Part shown: piece by piece, positions 10,809 through 19,955 of the stretch
How positions within the stretch are numbered: position 1 is the stretch's first letter
How the letters are laid out: each line of letters starts with the position of its first letter
Position numbers and translations under genes: made by a program
Assembly (NCBI RefSeq): GCF_001579845.1
Contig: NZ_CP007440.1
Location: 7,338,029 to 7,402,028 of the forward strand
Direction of reading: 5' to 3'
DNA from: Rhodoplanes sp. Z2-YC6860
Lineage (GTDB): Bacteria; Pseudomonadota; Alphaproteobacteria; Rhizobiales; Xanthobacteraceae
Length of the DNA stretch: 64,000 nucleotides
The notes under the pieces: model-generated
Told to the model about the DNA's origin: nothing
The model's database searches: none
What the model saw: only the letters and a program-made list of their open reading frames with translations

Positions 10809-11270
10809 TCACAGCCGGGAGCCGACAAATTGCAGCAGCACCTCGCGGCGATGGGGCCGCGTCCGGTGCTCGACCAGATAGATGCCCTGCCAGGTTCCAA
10901 GCTTCAGGACGCCACTTTCGACCGGCACGTGGAGCGTGACCCCGGTCAGCATGGTCTTGATGTGGCCCGGCATATCGTCCGGCCCCTCGACCGTATGAAC
11001 CCAGGGTCCGTCGGCGGGGGCGAGCCGCCGCAACGCGGTGACCAGGTCGGTCTGCACGTCCGGATCGGCGTTTTCCTGGATCGTCAGCGATGCCGAGGTG
11101 TGGCGGAGATAAAGCAGCAGCAGGCCGTCACCCGCCCCGCATTGCGCGACGAAGCGCCGCGCCTCGTCGGTGATGTCGGTGAAGCTCTCGCCCTTGGTTT
11201 CGAGGCTCAGTTCCGCGCTCGCGAGAAGCTCCGGCGCGACGGTGCGGATGGCGGAAAGCCGGGCCGCCAC
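10809..11270 (-). CDS. YjbQ family protein (UPF0047, secondary thiamine-phosphate synthase-like)
   Basis: A small cytoplasmic protein of 153 residues covering the whole YjbQ/UPF0047 family. Diagnostic segments are LLLLYLRHTSASLTIQENAD, MPGHIKTML and LGTWQGIYLVEHR, which carry the conserved His residues of the family. Some members have weak thiamine-phosphate synthase activity, but the physiological role is unsettled. The start is a GTG only 2 bp after the stop of the upstream secreted-protein gene, so the pair is almost certainly one transcript. Confidence 0.85.
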   Translation of the reverse strand: MAARLSAIRTVAPELLASAELSLETKGESFTDITDEARRFVAQCGAGDGLLLLYLRHTSASLTIQENADPDVQTDLVTALRRLAPADGPWVHTVEGPDDMPGHIKTMLTGVTLHVPVESGVLKLGTWQGIYLVEHRTRPHRREVLLQFVGSRL

Positions 11271-11272
11271 CC

Positions 11273-11854
11273 TCAGCCCTTCCGTTGCTGGATGTCCCGT
11301 TGCAGGTCCATCATCATATCGACGAGCTTGCGCCAGACGCCCTTCATATAGGCAATGGCGCGGTCCACCTCGGCGTCGGTCGGCAGCTTCAGGTCGGCAG
11401 GCGGCTTGGCGGTGCCGGGCGACGGGTCGGGCACATTGCCCGGCGGCACTGGCTTCACCCCGGGATTGGCCTCGGCCAGAGGCCCCGGCACATCACCCCG
11501 CGCCAGCAGGGACTTTTTCAGGCTGGCATTTTCCCGTTGCAGCCGCGCGATCTCGCCGTCCAGCGCGGTGCGCTCGTCGGGAGCCACCGTGCAGGTCCAG
11601 CCGGCCGGCGTTTGCGAGCATTGGGCGACCTGACCGGTGACGCTGTCGAGCCGGACGAAGGCCTCGCCGACCCGGTGGAAGCTGAAGCGGGCGGCCTCGC
11701 CGGGCGGCTGCGGCACCGTCTGAGGCGGAACCGGCGCTTGCGTCTGAGCCTGCGGAATCTGGGCCGGAGCCTGGCTTTGCTCCTCGGCGGCGGCGAACGG
11801 CACGGCGAGCAGCATGAGACCCGCCAACGGAGCGGCAGAGGCCGGACGCGTCAT
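11273..11854 (-). CDS. Secreted or periplasmic protein with Pro/Gln-rich linker, unknown function
   Basis: Not recognised beyond general features. The 193-residue product starts at an ATG with AAGGAG eight bases upstream; an in-frame start further out lacks this. A signal peptide (LAGLMLLAVPFAAAEE) is followed by a Pro/Gln/Ala linker, a short domain with two Cys (QCSQTPAGWTCTV), a coiled-coil stretch (DGEIARLQRENASLKKSLL), a second Pro-rich linker and a basic helical tail. An envelope location is likely. The gene is transcribed with YjbQ (2 bp gap). Confidence 0.75.
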   Translation of the reverse strand: MTRPASAAPLAGLMLLAVPFAAAEEQSQAPAQIPQAQTQAPVPPQTVPQPPGEAARFSFHRVGEAFVRLDSVTGQVAQCSQTPAGWTCTVAPDERTALDGEIARLQRENASLKKSLLARGDVPGPLAEANPGVKPVPPGNVPDPSPGTAKPPADLKLPTDAEVDRAIAYMKGVWRKLVDMMMDLQRDIQQRKG

Positions 11855-12048
11855 GGTTCGTCTCCTTCGAAACTCCAGCGGAATGTCGTTTGGAGCGCCG
11901 CTTTCCGGCGGCTTTGCCAAGACTCAAACCCGACATCGCCTGCGCTTGCAACTCGCCACCCACAGAGACGTTTCAATGTCTGCCCGGACTGGCCCTAACG
12001 CATTGAGAGAATGAATGAATCAGCCCACTGCCCCAGGTATGGCATTCC

Positions 12049-12077
12049 TTGACTCGGAAAACCCCAATCACTATGGT
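12049..12077 (+). promoter_or_regulatory. Probable sigma-70 promoter of the F0 atp operon
   Basis: TTGACT (12049-12054) and TATGGT (12072-12077) are separated by exactly 17 bp, about 75 bp upstream of the atpI start and pointing towards it. This is the best housekeeping-type match in the gap between the divergent secreted-protein gene and atpI. The rest of that gap shows nothing else. Confidence 0.6.
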
Positions 12078-12154
12078 CCGCGCGGCTTCAAGCAAGGCAG
12101 GCAATCTCTGGGTTTGCTCGCGACGCCGCAGTGTCCAAAACGGGGCTTCTGACC

Positions 12155-12514
12155 ATGCCCGACACGCGCGACGAGAGTGGAAACGGTGGCCGGCTGAACG
12201 AAGAGGCTGATCTCTCCGCGAGGCTCAAGCGTCTCGGCGAACGGCTCCACCACCAGCAGGGGGCGAGCCGGCAAGCTGAAGTTGGGCCCAGTTCGAAGAG
12301 CGATCCGTCGGCACTCGCCCGCGGTTTCCGCCTTTCCACCGAACTGGTCGCCGGTGTCGTGGTCGGTGCGCTCATTGGTTGGGCGCTTGATCGCTGGCTC
12401 GGCATCTCGCCGTGGGGGATGATCGTGTTTCTCTTGCTCGGCTTCGCCGCAGGCGTGGTCAATGTGATGCGAGCCGCTGGCGTTTCCAGTGGACCGGGCC
12501 GGAAATCACGATAA
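12155..12514 (+). CDS. atpI: ATP synthase subunit I (AtpI)
   Basis: A small membrane protein of 119 residues that helps c-ring assembly and is first in the F0 operon. A charged N-terminus of about 60 residues (LSARLKRLGERLHH) precedes two transmembrane helices, STELVAGVVVGALIGWALD and WGMIVFLLLGFAAGVVNV. This layout is the AtpI/AtpZ pattern. The ATG at 12155 is preferred; a GTG at 12131 would add eight residues. The gap to atpB is 44 bp. Confidence 0.88.
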   Translation: MPDTRDESGNGGRLNEEADLSARLKRLGERLHHQQGASRQAEVGPSSKSDPSALARGFRLSTELVAGVVVGALIGWALDRWLGISPWGMIVFLLLGFAAGVVNVMRAAGVSSGPGRKSR

Positions 12515-12558
12515 AAGCACGGTGAAGTTGGCGACGGACTGACAGGACAAGCGCGGCG

Positions 12559-13308
12559 ATGGCCGATCCAATTCATCAATTCGAAATCACGAAGATCGCA
12601 ACCCTCGGCCATATCGGCGGGCACGAGATCGCCTTCACAAATTCGGCGCTGTTCATGGCGATCACTGTGCTCGGCACCTGGGCGCTGCTGATCGGCGGCA
12701 GTTCGGCCAAGTCGCTGATCCCGGGCCGCATCCAGTCGATCGCGGAGCTGTCCTACGAGTTTGTCGCCAACACCATACAAAGTACCGCCGGCAAGGAAGG
12801 CATGAAGTTCTTCCCGCTGGTGTTCACGCTGTTCATGTTCGTCCTGGTGGCGAACATCATCGGCCTCGTGCCCTACACCTTCACGGTGACGACCCACATC
12901 ATCATCACCGCCTCGCTCGCGCTGTTGGTGTTCTTCACGGTCATCATCTACGGCTTCTACAAGAACGGCCTGCACTTCTTCGGCCTGTTCGTGCCGAGCG
13001 GCATTCCGGTCTACATCCTGCCGCTGATCGTGTTCATCGAGGTGCTGTCGTTTCTGTCGCGGCCGATCTCGCACAGCGTGCGTCTGTTCGCCAACATGCT
13101 GGCTGGCCACATCACGCTGAAGGTGTTCGCGAGCTTCATCACGCTGCTCGGCGGTCTCGGCATTGCCGGCATGGCCGGCGCGGTGCTGCCGCTTGGCCTC
13201 GTGGTCGCGCTGACCGCGCTGGAGCTCCTGGTCGCGTTCCTGCAAGCCTACGTGTTCGCGATCCTGACCTGCATCTACCTCAACGACGCCATTCACCCGG
13301 GTCACTAA
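12559..13308 (+). CDS. atpB: F0F1 ATP synthase subunit a
   Basis: A proton-channel stator subunit of 249 residues, full length for the alphaproteobacterial family. The essential Arg is present in [14 protein letters not shown], and the last helices contain [16 protein letters not shown], the usual exit half-channel. Five to six transmembrane segments are visible. It lies between atpI and atpE in the split F0 operon. No F1 genes (atpHAGDC) are present, as expected in alphaproteobacteria, where F0 and F1 are at separate loci. Confidence 0.97.
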   Translation: MADPIHQFEITKIATLGHIGGHEIAFTNSALFMAITVLGTWALLIGGSSAKSLIPGRIQSIAELSYEFVANTIQSTAGKEGMKFFPLVFTLFMFVLVANIIGLVPYTFTVTTHIIITASLALLVFFTVIIYGFYKNGLHFFGLFVPSGIPVYILPLIVFIEVLSFLSRPISHSVRLFANMLAGHITLKVFASFITLLGGLGIAGMAGAVLPLGLVVALTALELLVAFLQAYVFAILTCIYLNDAIHPGH

Positions 13309-13375
13309 TCACCAAGTCACCGACCCGACCAATCCACCTCATCTCGAACAACCAACCTCGAAAAGGAGTTTTCTC

Positions 13376-13603
13376 ATGGATCCAGTAGCTGCGAAGTACA
13401 TCGGTGCCGGCATCGCCTGCATCGGCATGGGCGGCGCCGGCGTCGGCGTGGGCTCGATCTTCGGCAACTACCTCGCCGCCGCGCTGCGCAATCCGTCGGC
13501 CGCCCAGGGCCAGTTCGGCAACCTGATTTTCGGGTTCGCCGTGACCGAAGCGCTCGGCATCTTCTCGCTGCTGATCGCGCTGCTGCTCCTGTTCGCGCTC
13601 TAA
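13376..13603 (+). CDS. atpE: F0F1 ATP synthase subunit c
   Basis: The proteolipid of the rotor ring, 75 residues. Two helices are joined by the polar loop [10 protein letters not shown]. The proton-carrying carboxylate is the Glu in GFAVTEALG, and the first helix has the Gly-rich [10 protein letters not shown] packing motif. A strong AAAAGGAG ribosome-binding site precedes the ATG, fitting the high copy number of this subunit. A hairpin overlaps and follows its stop codon. Confidence 0.97.
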   Translation: MDPVAAKYIGAGIACIGMGGAGVGVGSIFGNYLAAALRNPSAAQGQFGNLIFGFAVTEALGIFSLLIALLLLFAL

Positions 13604-13620
13604 GCGAAACACTCTTCGCT
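13603..13620 (+). promoter_or_regulatory. Hairpin just after the atpE stop
   Basis: AGCGAA (13603-13608) pairs perfectly with TTCGCT (13615-13620) around a 6 nt loop, starting at the last base of the atpE stop codon. A second AAGCGAAACACTC copy follows at about 13623. There is no T run. Such an element could protect the atpE message or slow entry into atpG, matching the excess of c over b subunits; this is an inference. Confidence 0.4.
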
Positions 13621-13654
13621 CCAAGCGAAACACTCCAGGCCTCAAGGCACCGCG

Positions 13655-14185
13655 ATGGCGACCGAAGCGCATACCGAACACCCGGGCGGCAAAATTCCGT
13701 TCCCGCCGTTCAACAAAGAAACCTTTGCCTCCCAGCTGGTCTGGTTGGTGATCTTCTTTGTCGCGCTTTACTTGATCATCGCACGCATGGCGATCCCGCG
13801 GCTCGGCGGGATCATCGAGGCGCGAAGCCAGCGCATCGACGGCGACATGGCCGAGGCCAAGCGGCTGAAGGACCAGTCGGATACAGCTCTTGCGGCCTAT
13901 GAGAAGTCGCTCGCCGATGCCCGCGCCCGTGCGCAGGCGATGGCGGGCGAGACCCGCGACAAGCTCAACGCCGAGGCCGATACGACGCGCAAGAAGCTCG
14001 AGACCGAGCTGAACGCCCGCCTCGCCAAGGCCGAAGAGACCATCGCCGCGACCAAGACCACGGCGATGGCCAATGTGCAGGGCATCGCCATCGACACCGC
14101 CTCGGCGATCGTCGAGCGGCTGACCGGCACCGCCCCCGCGGGCAGCGCCGTGCAGGCCGCGGTGGCCGACGCGCTCAAGCGGTAA
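13655..14185 (+). CDS. atpG: F0F1 ATP synthase subunit b'
   Basis: One half of the heterodimeric peripheral stalk, 176 residues. A short cytoplasmic lead with a Pro-rich [10 protein letters not shown] motif precedes a single helix ([18 protein letters not shown]), followed by a long charged coiled coil rich in Ala, Lys and Glu. The paired b'/b arrangement is typical of photosynthetic and related alphaproteobacteria. The stop is 10 bp before the atpF start. Confidence 0.93.
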   Translation: MATEAHTEHPGGKIPFPPFNKETFASQLVWLVIFFVALYLIIARMAIPRLGGIIEARSQRIDGDMAEAKRLKDQSDTALAAYEKSLADARARAQAMAGETRDKLNAEADTTRKKLETELNARLAKAEETIAATKTTAMANVQGIAIDTASAIVERLTGTAPAGSAVQAAVADALKR

Positions 14186-14195
14186 GGTGACAGCG

Positions 14196-14687
14196 ATGGA
14201 ATTCTTCCACGAGCCGGAGAACTGGGTCGCGATCGCCTTCGTGATCTTCATCGGCGTGCTGCTCTATGTCGGCGCCCACAAGAAGGTGATCGAAGCGCTC
14301 GATCATCGCTCCGCCCGGATCAAGAGCGAGCTCGACGAAGCCCGGAAACTCCGCGACGAAGCCGCGGCGCTGCTCGCCGAGTATCAAAAGAAACAGCGCG
14401 CGGCCGAACAAGAGGCCCAGGCCATCGTCACCGAGGCCAAGGCCGAGGCCGAGCGGGTCGCGGCCGAATCCCACGCCAAGGTGGAAGAGTTCGTCGCCCG
14501 CCGCACCAAGCTCGCCGAGACCAAGATCAGCCAGGCCGAAGCCCAGGCGCTGGCCGATGTGCGTGCCGCAGCGGCCGAGGCCGCCGTCGCCGCAGCCGAG
14601 AAGATCCTTCGCGAGACCACCAAGGGTCAGCTGGCCGACGATCTCGTTGCCCGCGGCATCCAGGACGTGAAAGCGAAGCTCAACTGA
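14196..14687 (+). CDS. atpF: F0F1 ATP synthase subunit b
   Basis: The second peripheral-stalk subunit, 163 residues. One N-terminal helix ([18 protein letters not shown]) is followed by a long Ala/Glu/Lys coiled coil that reaches up to F1. The ATG at 14196 has AAGGTGA at good spacing; a GTG nine bases earlier would add MTA and fits less well. It is the last gene of the F0 operon. Confidence 0.93.
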   Translation: MEFFHEPENWVAIAFVIFIGVLLYVGAHKKVIEALDHRSARIKSELDEARKLRDEAAALLAEYQKKQRAAEQEAQAIVTEAKAEAERVAAESHAKVEEFVARRTKLAETKISQAEAQALADVRAAAAEAAVAAAEKILRETTKGQLADDLVARGIQDVKAKLN

Positions 14688-14752
14688 GCTTCGCTGCGGC
14701 GGACCTGACGCTTCTCTTCGTTCCTTCTCTTATTGTCCAGAATCCCCGCGAA

Positions 14753-14779
14753 TGTGCGCCGCCTTGAGTGCGGCGCACA
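14753..14779 (+). terminator. Perfect inverted repeat after atpF, possible terminator
   Basis: A 10 bp perfect stem (TGTGCGCCGC with GCGGCGCACA) encloses a 7 nt loop, 66 bp past the atpF stop. No T run follows, so it is either a weak intrinsic terminator or an mRNA 3' end stabiliser. The remaining gap to the HAD gene (14780-14916) shows nothing else. Confidence 0.5.
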
Positions 14780-14916
14780 GCGAGTTCCTTGTGTAAAACT
14801 GCTGTGTGCGCTGCGGAATTGCAGTGCACAGGATTCATCGAATCACCCCGCCTTCATAATCTCGCCATGCGAATCAACACAGGCACGAGAAGGCAACGCC
14901 TGCGGAACGTGGGCGG

Positions 14917-15585
14917 TTGGGGGCCTCGGTGTTCATCTTCGATTGCAACGGCGTGCTGGTGGATAGCGAATCCATCGTGGCGGGCGTCGCCGCGCAGGAG
15001 CTGACGCGGGCGGGCTTTGCCGTTTCGCCGGAGATCGTGTCGCGCTTCTTCGCCGGGCGGCGTCCGGCCGACATGCTGGCCGACATCGAGGCCGCGACCA
15101 AAAGGAAACTGCCGCCGAACTTCGCCTCGGTGCTGGCCGGCGCCACTCTGCGGCGGCTGCGCGCCGAACTCCGCGCCACCGCCCATGTCGAGCATGCGCT
15201 GACTTGGCTGCGCGGGCCGAAATGCGTGGCGTCGTCGTCGCCGCTCGACCGGATGCGGCTGAGCCTGGAAAGCACCGGGCTGCTGCGCTTCTTCGACCCT
15301 TACCTGTTTTCGGCGAGCGACGTGCCGCGCGGCAAACCCGCGCCCGACCTCTTCCTCCATGTCGCAGCCAAGATGCACGTGGAGCCGGCCGATTGCGTGG
15401 TGGTCGAGGACTCGCCCGCGGGGGTGGCGGCGGCCCATGCCGCCGGCATGTCCCCGATCGGGTTCATCGGCGGCAGCCACACCAATCCCACCCTGGGAGC
15501 CCAGCTCACCGCCGCCGGCGCACGTGCGGTCGTCACCGACATGCGGGCGCTGAAAAGCACCGTCGTCGCGATCCGCGGCTTCTAG
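14917..15585 (+). CDS. HAD-superfamily hydrolase (subfamily IA-like) with variant motif I
   Basis: A soluble HAD-fold protein of about 222 residues, like the beta-phosphoglucomutase/YieH group. Motif I is FDCNGVLVDSE; the usual DxD is here DxN, with the second Asp replaced by Asn. Motif II is ASSSPLDR, motif III the Lys in RGKPAPD, and motif IV VVVEDSPAGV. The nucleophile Asp is present, but the usual general acid/base is not, so phosphatase activity is uncertain. The start is unclear: TTG at 14917 or GTG at 14929, neither with a strong binding site. It is convergent with the lipoprotein gene 40 bp downstream. Confidence 0.85.
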   Translation: MGASVFIFDCNGVLVDSESIVAGVAAQELTRAGFAVSPEIVSRFFAGRRPADMLADIEAATKRKLPPNFASVLAGATLRRLRAELRATAHVEHALTWLRGPKCVASSSPLDRMRLSLESTGLLRFFDPYLFSASDVPRGKPAPDLFLHVAAKMHVEPADCVVVEDSPAGVAAAHAAGMSPIGFIGGSHTNPTLGAQLTAAGARAVVTDMRALKSTVVAIRGF

Positions 15586-15625
15586 CTCTGAGTCGCCGAA
15601 CCGGCCAGCCCTGAAAACTCTGGCT

Positions 15626-16297
15626 CTAGTCCTGCCCCTGGCTCATCTGCCGCTTCGGCTTGGCCGGACGCGGCGCGGGCTTCTTGCGCTCGTTCTGCTG
15701 GGCACCGACCGGGTCGAAGCCGATGTAGATCACGTACTGGTCCATCTCGGAGCGCTTCGGTATCGGGAACTCGATGGGATCGGCCACGTGCGAGAACTGC
15801 ACGTTGCTGTTGTCCGGCGTGACGTTCACCTGCACGCGCTCGAGCTTGGTGGCGATGGTGCGGGCCGGCACGCCGTCATAGACCACGGCGTAGCGGATCG
15901 GCACGTCGATCGTGCCGGGTGTGCCCTGCGGTCCGAGGACCGCCCGGCCCTGGATGCCGACTTTGACGGACACGACACCGGGCGCCACCATCCGGCATTC
16001 GCGCGCGGTGTTGCCGAGCCCCACCTGATAACGCAGACCCGTGGCGGTTTCGTCGCTGGCGCTGACCGACGAGGAGAGCGTCGCGGCGCCCGAGCGGACC
16101 ATGACCGACGGGCATTCGAAATCGTTCGGCAGCGCCAAGGGGGCAGCCGCTGTGGCGTTGGCGTCGCCGGCGGCCGTGCCCGAACCGAACATCGAGGAGA
16201 ACGAGGGCATCGATGGCGATGAGCAGGCGCCGAGCAGCGGGCTCAGAAGCGCGAGCGCGACAACGCCGCGGCGGAGCGAACGGAACTGAAAGTGCAT
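15626..16297 (-). CDS. Putative outer-membrane lipoprotein, unknown function
   Basis: A 223-residue lipoprotein. The chosen ATG gives a classic signal (MHFQFRSLRRGVVALALL) with lipobox LLGAC; a longer in-frame start would bury it. The mature part has a Ser/Ala-rich linker, then a beta-rich domain (PSVMVRSGAATL, GLGNTARECRMV, VSVKVGIQGRAVLG) and a basic Pro/Lys tail. The family was not recognised. It is downstream of the GNAT gene in the same direction. Confidence 0.8.
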   Translation of the reverse strand: MHFQFRSLRRGVVALALLSPLLGACSSPSMPSFSSMFGSGTAAGDANATAAAPLALPNDFECPSVMVRSGAATLSSSVSASDETATGLRYQVGLGNTARECRMVAPGVVSVKVGIQGRAVLGPQGTPGTIDVPIRYAVVYDGVPARTIATKLERVQVNVTPDNSNVQFSHVADPIEFPIPKRSEMDQYVIYIGFDPVGAQQNERKKPAPRPAKPKRQMSQGQD

Positions 16298-16471
16298 CAA
16301 CTGCCGGAACTCGGTCACGCCAAACCCACCCCAAACACCTGGTTTGCTTACCCCCGGGACCCGCCCCACGCTTAGGCCCGCAATGGCTAATGCCCGGTAA
16401 ATCGCAAGGCCCTTATAGCAGAGCCATCGTGGCCGTCCCATGGCGCCGAACGGCGCACGGGACACATGGTG

Positions 16472-17059
16472 CTAGTCGCGCGGATCGCCCTGCAGCCTGG
16501 CGTACAGCAGATGGTCCTGCCAGATGCCGTTGATGCACAGATACGACCGGGCATAGCCCTCGCGCTTGAAGCCGGTTTTTTCCAGAAGCCTGATCGACGC
16601 AAGATTGGTCGGGATGCAGGCGGCTTCCATCCGGTGCAGCCGCAGCAGATCGAACGCCACCGGGATCAGCGCCCGGACCGCCGCCGACATATAGCCGCGG
16701 CGGATGTAGGGGGCGCCCACCCAGTAGCCGAGGCTGCCGGCCTGGGCCACGCCGCGGCGGATGTTGGCGAGCGCGAGCCCGCCGACCAGAGCGCCGTCTT
16801 CGCTGCGGAACAGAAAGAACGGATAGGCCTGGTCGGTGCGGATGTCCTCCGCATAGCGGCGCAGCCGCTGGCGGAAGGCCGGCCGGCTGAGATCGTCGGC
16901 CGGCCAGGTCGGCTCCCAGGGGGTGAGAAACTTCCGGCTCTCTTCGCGGACCTGCGCCCAGGCGGCGTAGTCGGCCATTTGAGGGGCGCGCAACACCACC
17001 CCATCTCCGGTGATCGGAGGCAGCGGCTCGGGAGCGCTCAGGGTGCGAAACAACGCCAT
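16472..17059 (-). CDS. GNAT acetyltransferase, RimJ/RimL type
   Basis: A 195-residue cytoplasmic N-acetyltransferase. The RimJ/RimL pattern is clear: an N-terminal VVLRAPQMADYAAWAQVREE, LGYWVGAPYIRRGYMSAAV as the acetyl-CoA binding loop, and NLASIRLLEKTGFKREGYAR near the end. Known relatives acetylate ribosomal protein N-termini or small amines; the substrate here is unknown. It sits 71 bp downstream of the M16 peptidase gene, probably in the same transcript as thrC. Confidence 0.9.
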   Translation of the reverse strand: MALFRTLSAPEPLPPITGDGVVLRAPQMADYAAWAQVREESRKFLTPWEPTWPADDLSRPAFRQRLRRYAEDIRTDQAYPFFLFRSEDGALVGGLALANIRRGVAQAGSLGYWVGAPYIRRGYMSAAVRALIPVAFDLLRLHRMEAACIPTNLASIRLLEKTGFKREGYARSYLCINGIWQDHLLYARLQGDPRD

Positions 17060-17130
17060 GCCGAACTTCTAAGCGTCACACTTTCGTAAGCGCCAAAACC
17101 TAAAGCGCCAAACCTTACACCGCGACAGCC

Positions 17131-18402
17131 TTACGCCGCGCGGCGTTTGAAACTTTCCACGATTGTCTCCGCACTCTCAAGTCCTTTGCGCGGGCCGAGA
17201 GCAGCAATGGCAGGCCGGCCGCGCGCGATCAATGCGGAACCCGCAGCGCGCGCGCTTTCCACAGTGACGTTGTCGATGCGCGCGATCATCTCCTCGATCG
17301 GCAGCGCACGGCCATAGGTCAGGATCTGGTTGGCGAGCTGCCGCGCCCGCGCGCCGGAGCTTTCCAGCGCCATCAGCAGGCCCACCTTGATCTGCGCCTT
17401 GGCGCGATTGACCTCGGCCTCCGTGATGTTGGTGGCGGCCGCTGCCGTCTCGTCGACCGCGACCCGCATCAGCTCCTTCACGTCGCCCGCGTCGGTGCCG
17501 GCATAGATGCCGAACATGCCGGTGTCGGCATAAGGCGCGTGGAACGCCGAGATCGTGTAGCAGAGCCCGCGCTTCTCGCGGACCTCCTGGAACAGCCGGG
17601 ACGACATGCCGCCGCCGACCACGATGGAGAACACCTGGAGGCTGAACAGATTGGCGTCGCGCTGCGGCAACCCTTCGAGCGCCAGCGCGATGTGCACCTG
17701 CTCGAGATCGCGCGCCTCGAGCCTGGTGCCGCCGCCGAAGCTCGCCGCCTGCGGCACCGGCGCCGCCGGGCCCTTGAAGTGGCCGAAGCGGCGCTCGGCC
17801 TCGGCGACCACCGCCGCATGCTCGACCGCGCCGGTCGCGGCAAACACCATGTCGGGCGCGCGGTAGTTGCGGTCGAGATAGGCGCGGAGGTTCTGATCCT
17901 TGAACGAGCACACCGTCTCGGGCGTGCCGAGGATCGCGCGGCCCATCGGCTGGTTCGGAAACGACACCGCCTGCAGATAGTCGAACACCAGATCGTCGGG
18001 CGCGTCTTCGGTCGCGCCGATCTCCTGCACGATGACGTTCTGCTCGCGCTTGAGTTCGTTCGGATCGAAGGCCGGCTTCGACAGGATGTCGGACAGCACA
18101 TCCACAGCAAGAGGCATGTCGGCCTTCAGCACGCTCGCGAAGTAGGCCGTGGTCTCGAAGCTCGTCGCCGCGTTGATGTCGCCGCCGACCTGCTCGATCT
18201 CTTCGGCGATCTGACGCGCCGAGCGGCGCTCGGTGCCCTTGAAGGCCATGTGCTCGAGCAGATGCGAGATGCCGTGCTCCTGCGGCTGCTCATCGCGGCT
18301 GCCGGAGCCGACCCAGATGCCCATCGTGGCGGTCTGCAGATGCGGCATCTCGTCGGTGATGACCGTGAGGCCGGAGGAAAGCTTGGTCACTTCAACGGTC
18401 AT
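17131..18402 (-). CDS. M16 (pitrilysin) family zinc peptidase
   Basis: A 423-residue processing-peptidase-like protein. The inverted zinc motif is HLLEH, with the distal Glu in NVIVQEIGATEDAPDD about 75 residues later, so the active site is intact. The C-terminal half has the second M16 domain. The ATG at 18402 has GAAGGAG upstream and overlaps the thrC stop as ATGA, so translation is coupled to thrC. Relatives are similar to the beta subunit of the mitochondrial processing peptidase; the bacterial substrate is not established. Confidence 0.93.
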   Translation of the reverse strand: MTVEVTKLSSGLTVITDEMPHLQTATMGIWVGSGSRDEQPQEHGISHLLEHMAFKGTERRSARQIAEEIEQVGGDINAATSFETTAYFASVLKADMPLAVDVLSDILSKPAFDPNELKREQNVIVQEIGATEDAPDDLVFDYLQAVSFPNQPMGRAILGTPETVCSFKDQNLRAYLDRNYRAPDMVFAATGAVEHAAVVAEAERRFGHFKGPAAPVPQAASFGGGTRLEARDLEQVHIALALEGLPQRDANLFSLQVFSIVVGGGMSSRLFQEVREKRGLCYTISAFHAPYADTGMFGIYAGTDAGDVKELMRVAVDETAAAATNITEAEVNRAKAQIKVGLLMALESSGARARQLANQILTYGRALPIEEMIARIDNVTVESARAAGSALIARGRPAIAALGPRKGLESAETIVESFKRRAA

Positions 18403-19814
18403 GCCGCTGCTCCTTCGCGCGCGGCACGGCTGGCCGCCAGGATGAATTTCTCGACTGCGCCCTGATCGACGGGCATGGAGGTGATGCGTTCCTTGCGTCC
18501 CGGCAGATCGCCGAGCCATTCGGGCAATTCGGGACGCACGCCGCAGGCGGCCTGCACGGCATCGGGGAACTTGGCCGGATGCGCGGTGCCGAGCACGATC
18601 ATCGGAATGGAGGAGTCGCGGGTTTCTTTCTCGGCGACCGCGAGCGCCACGGCGCTGTGCGGATCGATCAGGCGCGAGGTCTCGCGCAAGGTGGTGCGGA
18701 TCTCGGCCGCGGTCTCGTCCTCGTCGGCACGGCCGGCCGAGAACAGCTCACGGATTTTGGCGAGCGCCGGCGTCGACACCGAGAAGCGGCCGGACTGCGC
18801 CAGCGAGGCCATCAGGCCGCGCACCTGCGCGGCATCGCGGCCGCAGGCTTCGAACAGCAGCCGCTCGAAGTTCGACGACACCTGGATGTCCATCGACGGC
18901 GACGCCGTCGCCACCACCTCGCGCACCTCGTAGGTGCCGGTCGAAAGCGTGCGCGCCAGGATGTCGTTGACGTTGGTCGCAATCACCAGCCGGTCGATCG
19001 GCAGGCCCATGCGGTGCGCCACATAGCCCGCGAAGATATCGCCGAAGTTGCCGGTCGGCACCGTGAATGCGACCTTGCGATGCGGCGCGCCGAGCGTCGC
19101 GGCCGCCGTGAAGTAGTAGACAACTTGCGCGACGATGCGCGCCCAATTGATCGAGTTCACGCCCGAGAGCCGCACGCGGTCGCGAAAGGCGTGATGGTTG
19201 AACAGGCCCTTCACGATGGCCTGGCAGTCGTCGAACGTGCCTTCGACCTCGATGGCGTGGACGTTGTCGTCGCCCGCCGTGGTCATCATCAGGCGTTGCA
19301 CACCGGAGACGCGGCCCTTCGGGAACAACACGAACAGGTCGGTGCGGGCGCGGCCGCGAAAAGCTTCCACCGCGGCGCCGCCTGTGTCGCCGGACGTCGC
19401 CACCACCACGGTGGTGCGCTCGCCGCGCGCCGCAAGCGCGTGGTCCATCAGGCGCGCGAGCAGTTGCATCGCCACGTCCTTGAAGGCGAGCGTCGGCCCG
19501 TGGAACAGCTCGAGCAGGAACGTGCCCGCGCCGAACTGCGACACCGGCACCACGGCCGGATGGCGGAAGGTCCCGTAGGCCTCGCGGGCAAGCCGCGAGA
19601 GCTCGGCTTCGGAAATGGAATCGCCGGTGAACGGCCGGATCACCTCGACGGCGACCTCGGCATAAGGCCTGCCGGCGAAGCCCGAGATGGTCTCGGGCGA
19701 GATCTGCGGAAAGCTTTCGGGCACATAAAGCCCGCCATCGCGAGCGAGGCCCGCGAGTGTGACATCCATGAAGCCGAGCGGCGGGGCCTCACCGCGGGTC
19801 GAAACGTAGCGCAC
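18399..19814 (-). CDS. thrC: Threonine synthase
   Basis: Converts O-phospho-homoserine to threonine, the last step of threonine synthesis. The 471-residue length fits the longer bacterial/yeast class. The N-terminus MRYVSTRGEAPPLGF is typical, the pyridoxal-phosphate Lys is in LAFKDVAMQ, and the phosphate-binding loop includes SGDTGGAA and PTGNFGDI. The start codon is GTG. A promoter-like sequence lies 69 bp upstream, and the M16 gene is coupled at the 3' end. Confidence 0.96.
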   Translation of the reverse strand: MRYVSTRGEAPPLGFMDVTLAGLARDGGLYVPESFPQISPETISGFAGRPYAEVAVEVIRPFTGDSISEAELSRLAREAYGTFRHPAVVPVSQFGAGTFLLELFHGPTLAFKDVAMQLLARLMDHALAARGERTTVVVATSGDTGGAAVEAFRGRARTDLFVLFPKGRVSGVQRLMMTTAGDDNVHAIEVEGTFDDCQAIVKGLFNHHAFRDRVRLSGVNSINWARIVAQVVYYFTAAATLGAPHRKVAFTVPTGNFGDIFAGYVAHRMGLPIDRLVIATNVNDILARTLSTGTYEVREVVATASPSMDIQVSSNFERLLFEACGRDAAQVRGLMASLAQSGRFSVSTPALAKIRELFSAGRADEDETAAEIRTTLRETSRLIDPHSAVALAVAEKETRDSSIPMIVLGTAHPAKFPDAVQAACGVRPELPEWLGDLPGRKERITSMPVDQGAVEKFILAASRAAREGAAA

Positions 19815-19882
19815 GAAATTGTCCTTGAAAGCGTCGGGGCCAACTTATGCGGCCCTCCGGGGTTTCACAAGGAAACGATCAA

Positions 19883-19911
19883 ATTATTGAAACTCCATCA
19901 GAATCAGCCAA
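19883..19911 (-). promoter_or_regulatory. Probable thrC promoter
   Basis: On the minus strand TTGGCT and AATAAT are spaced by exactly 17 bp, and the -10 lies about 69 bp from the thrC GTG. This puts the hairpin cluster at 19956-20214 upstream of the promoter, outside the thrC leader. Confidence 0.5.
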
Positions 19912-19955
19912 AGTCCCGGCCCGCGAACGTCTTTTGACACGGCTCCCCGGCTCCA

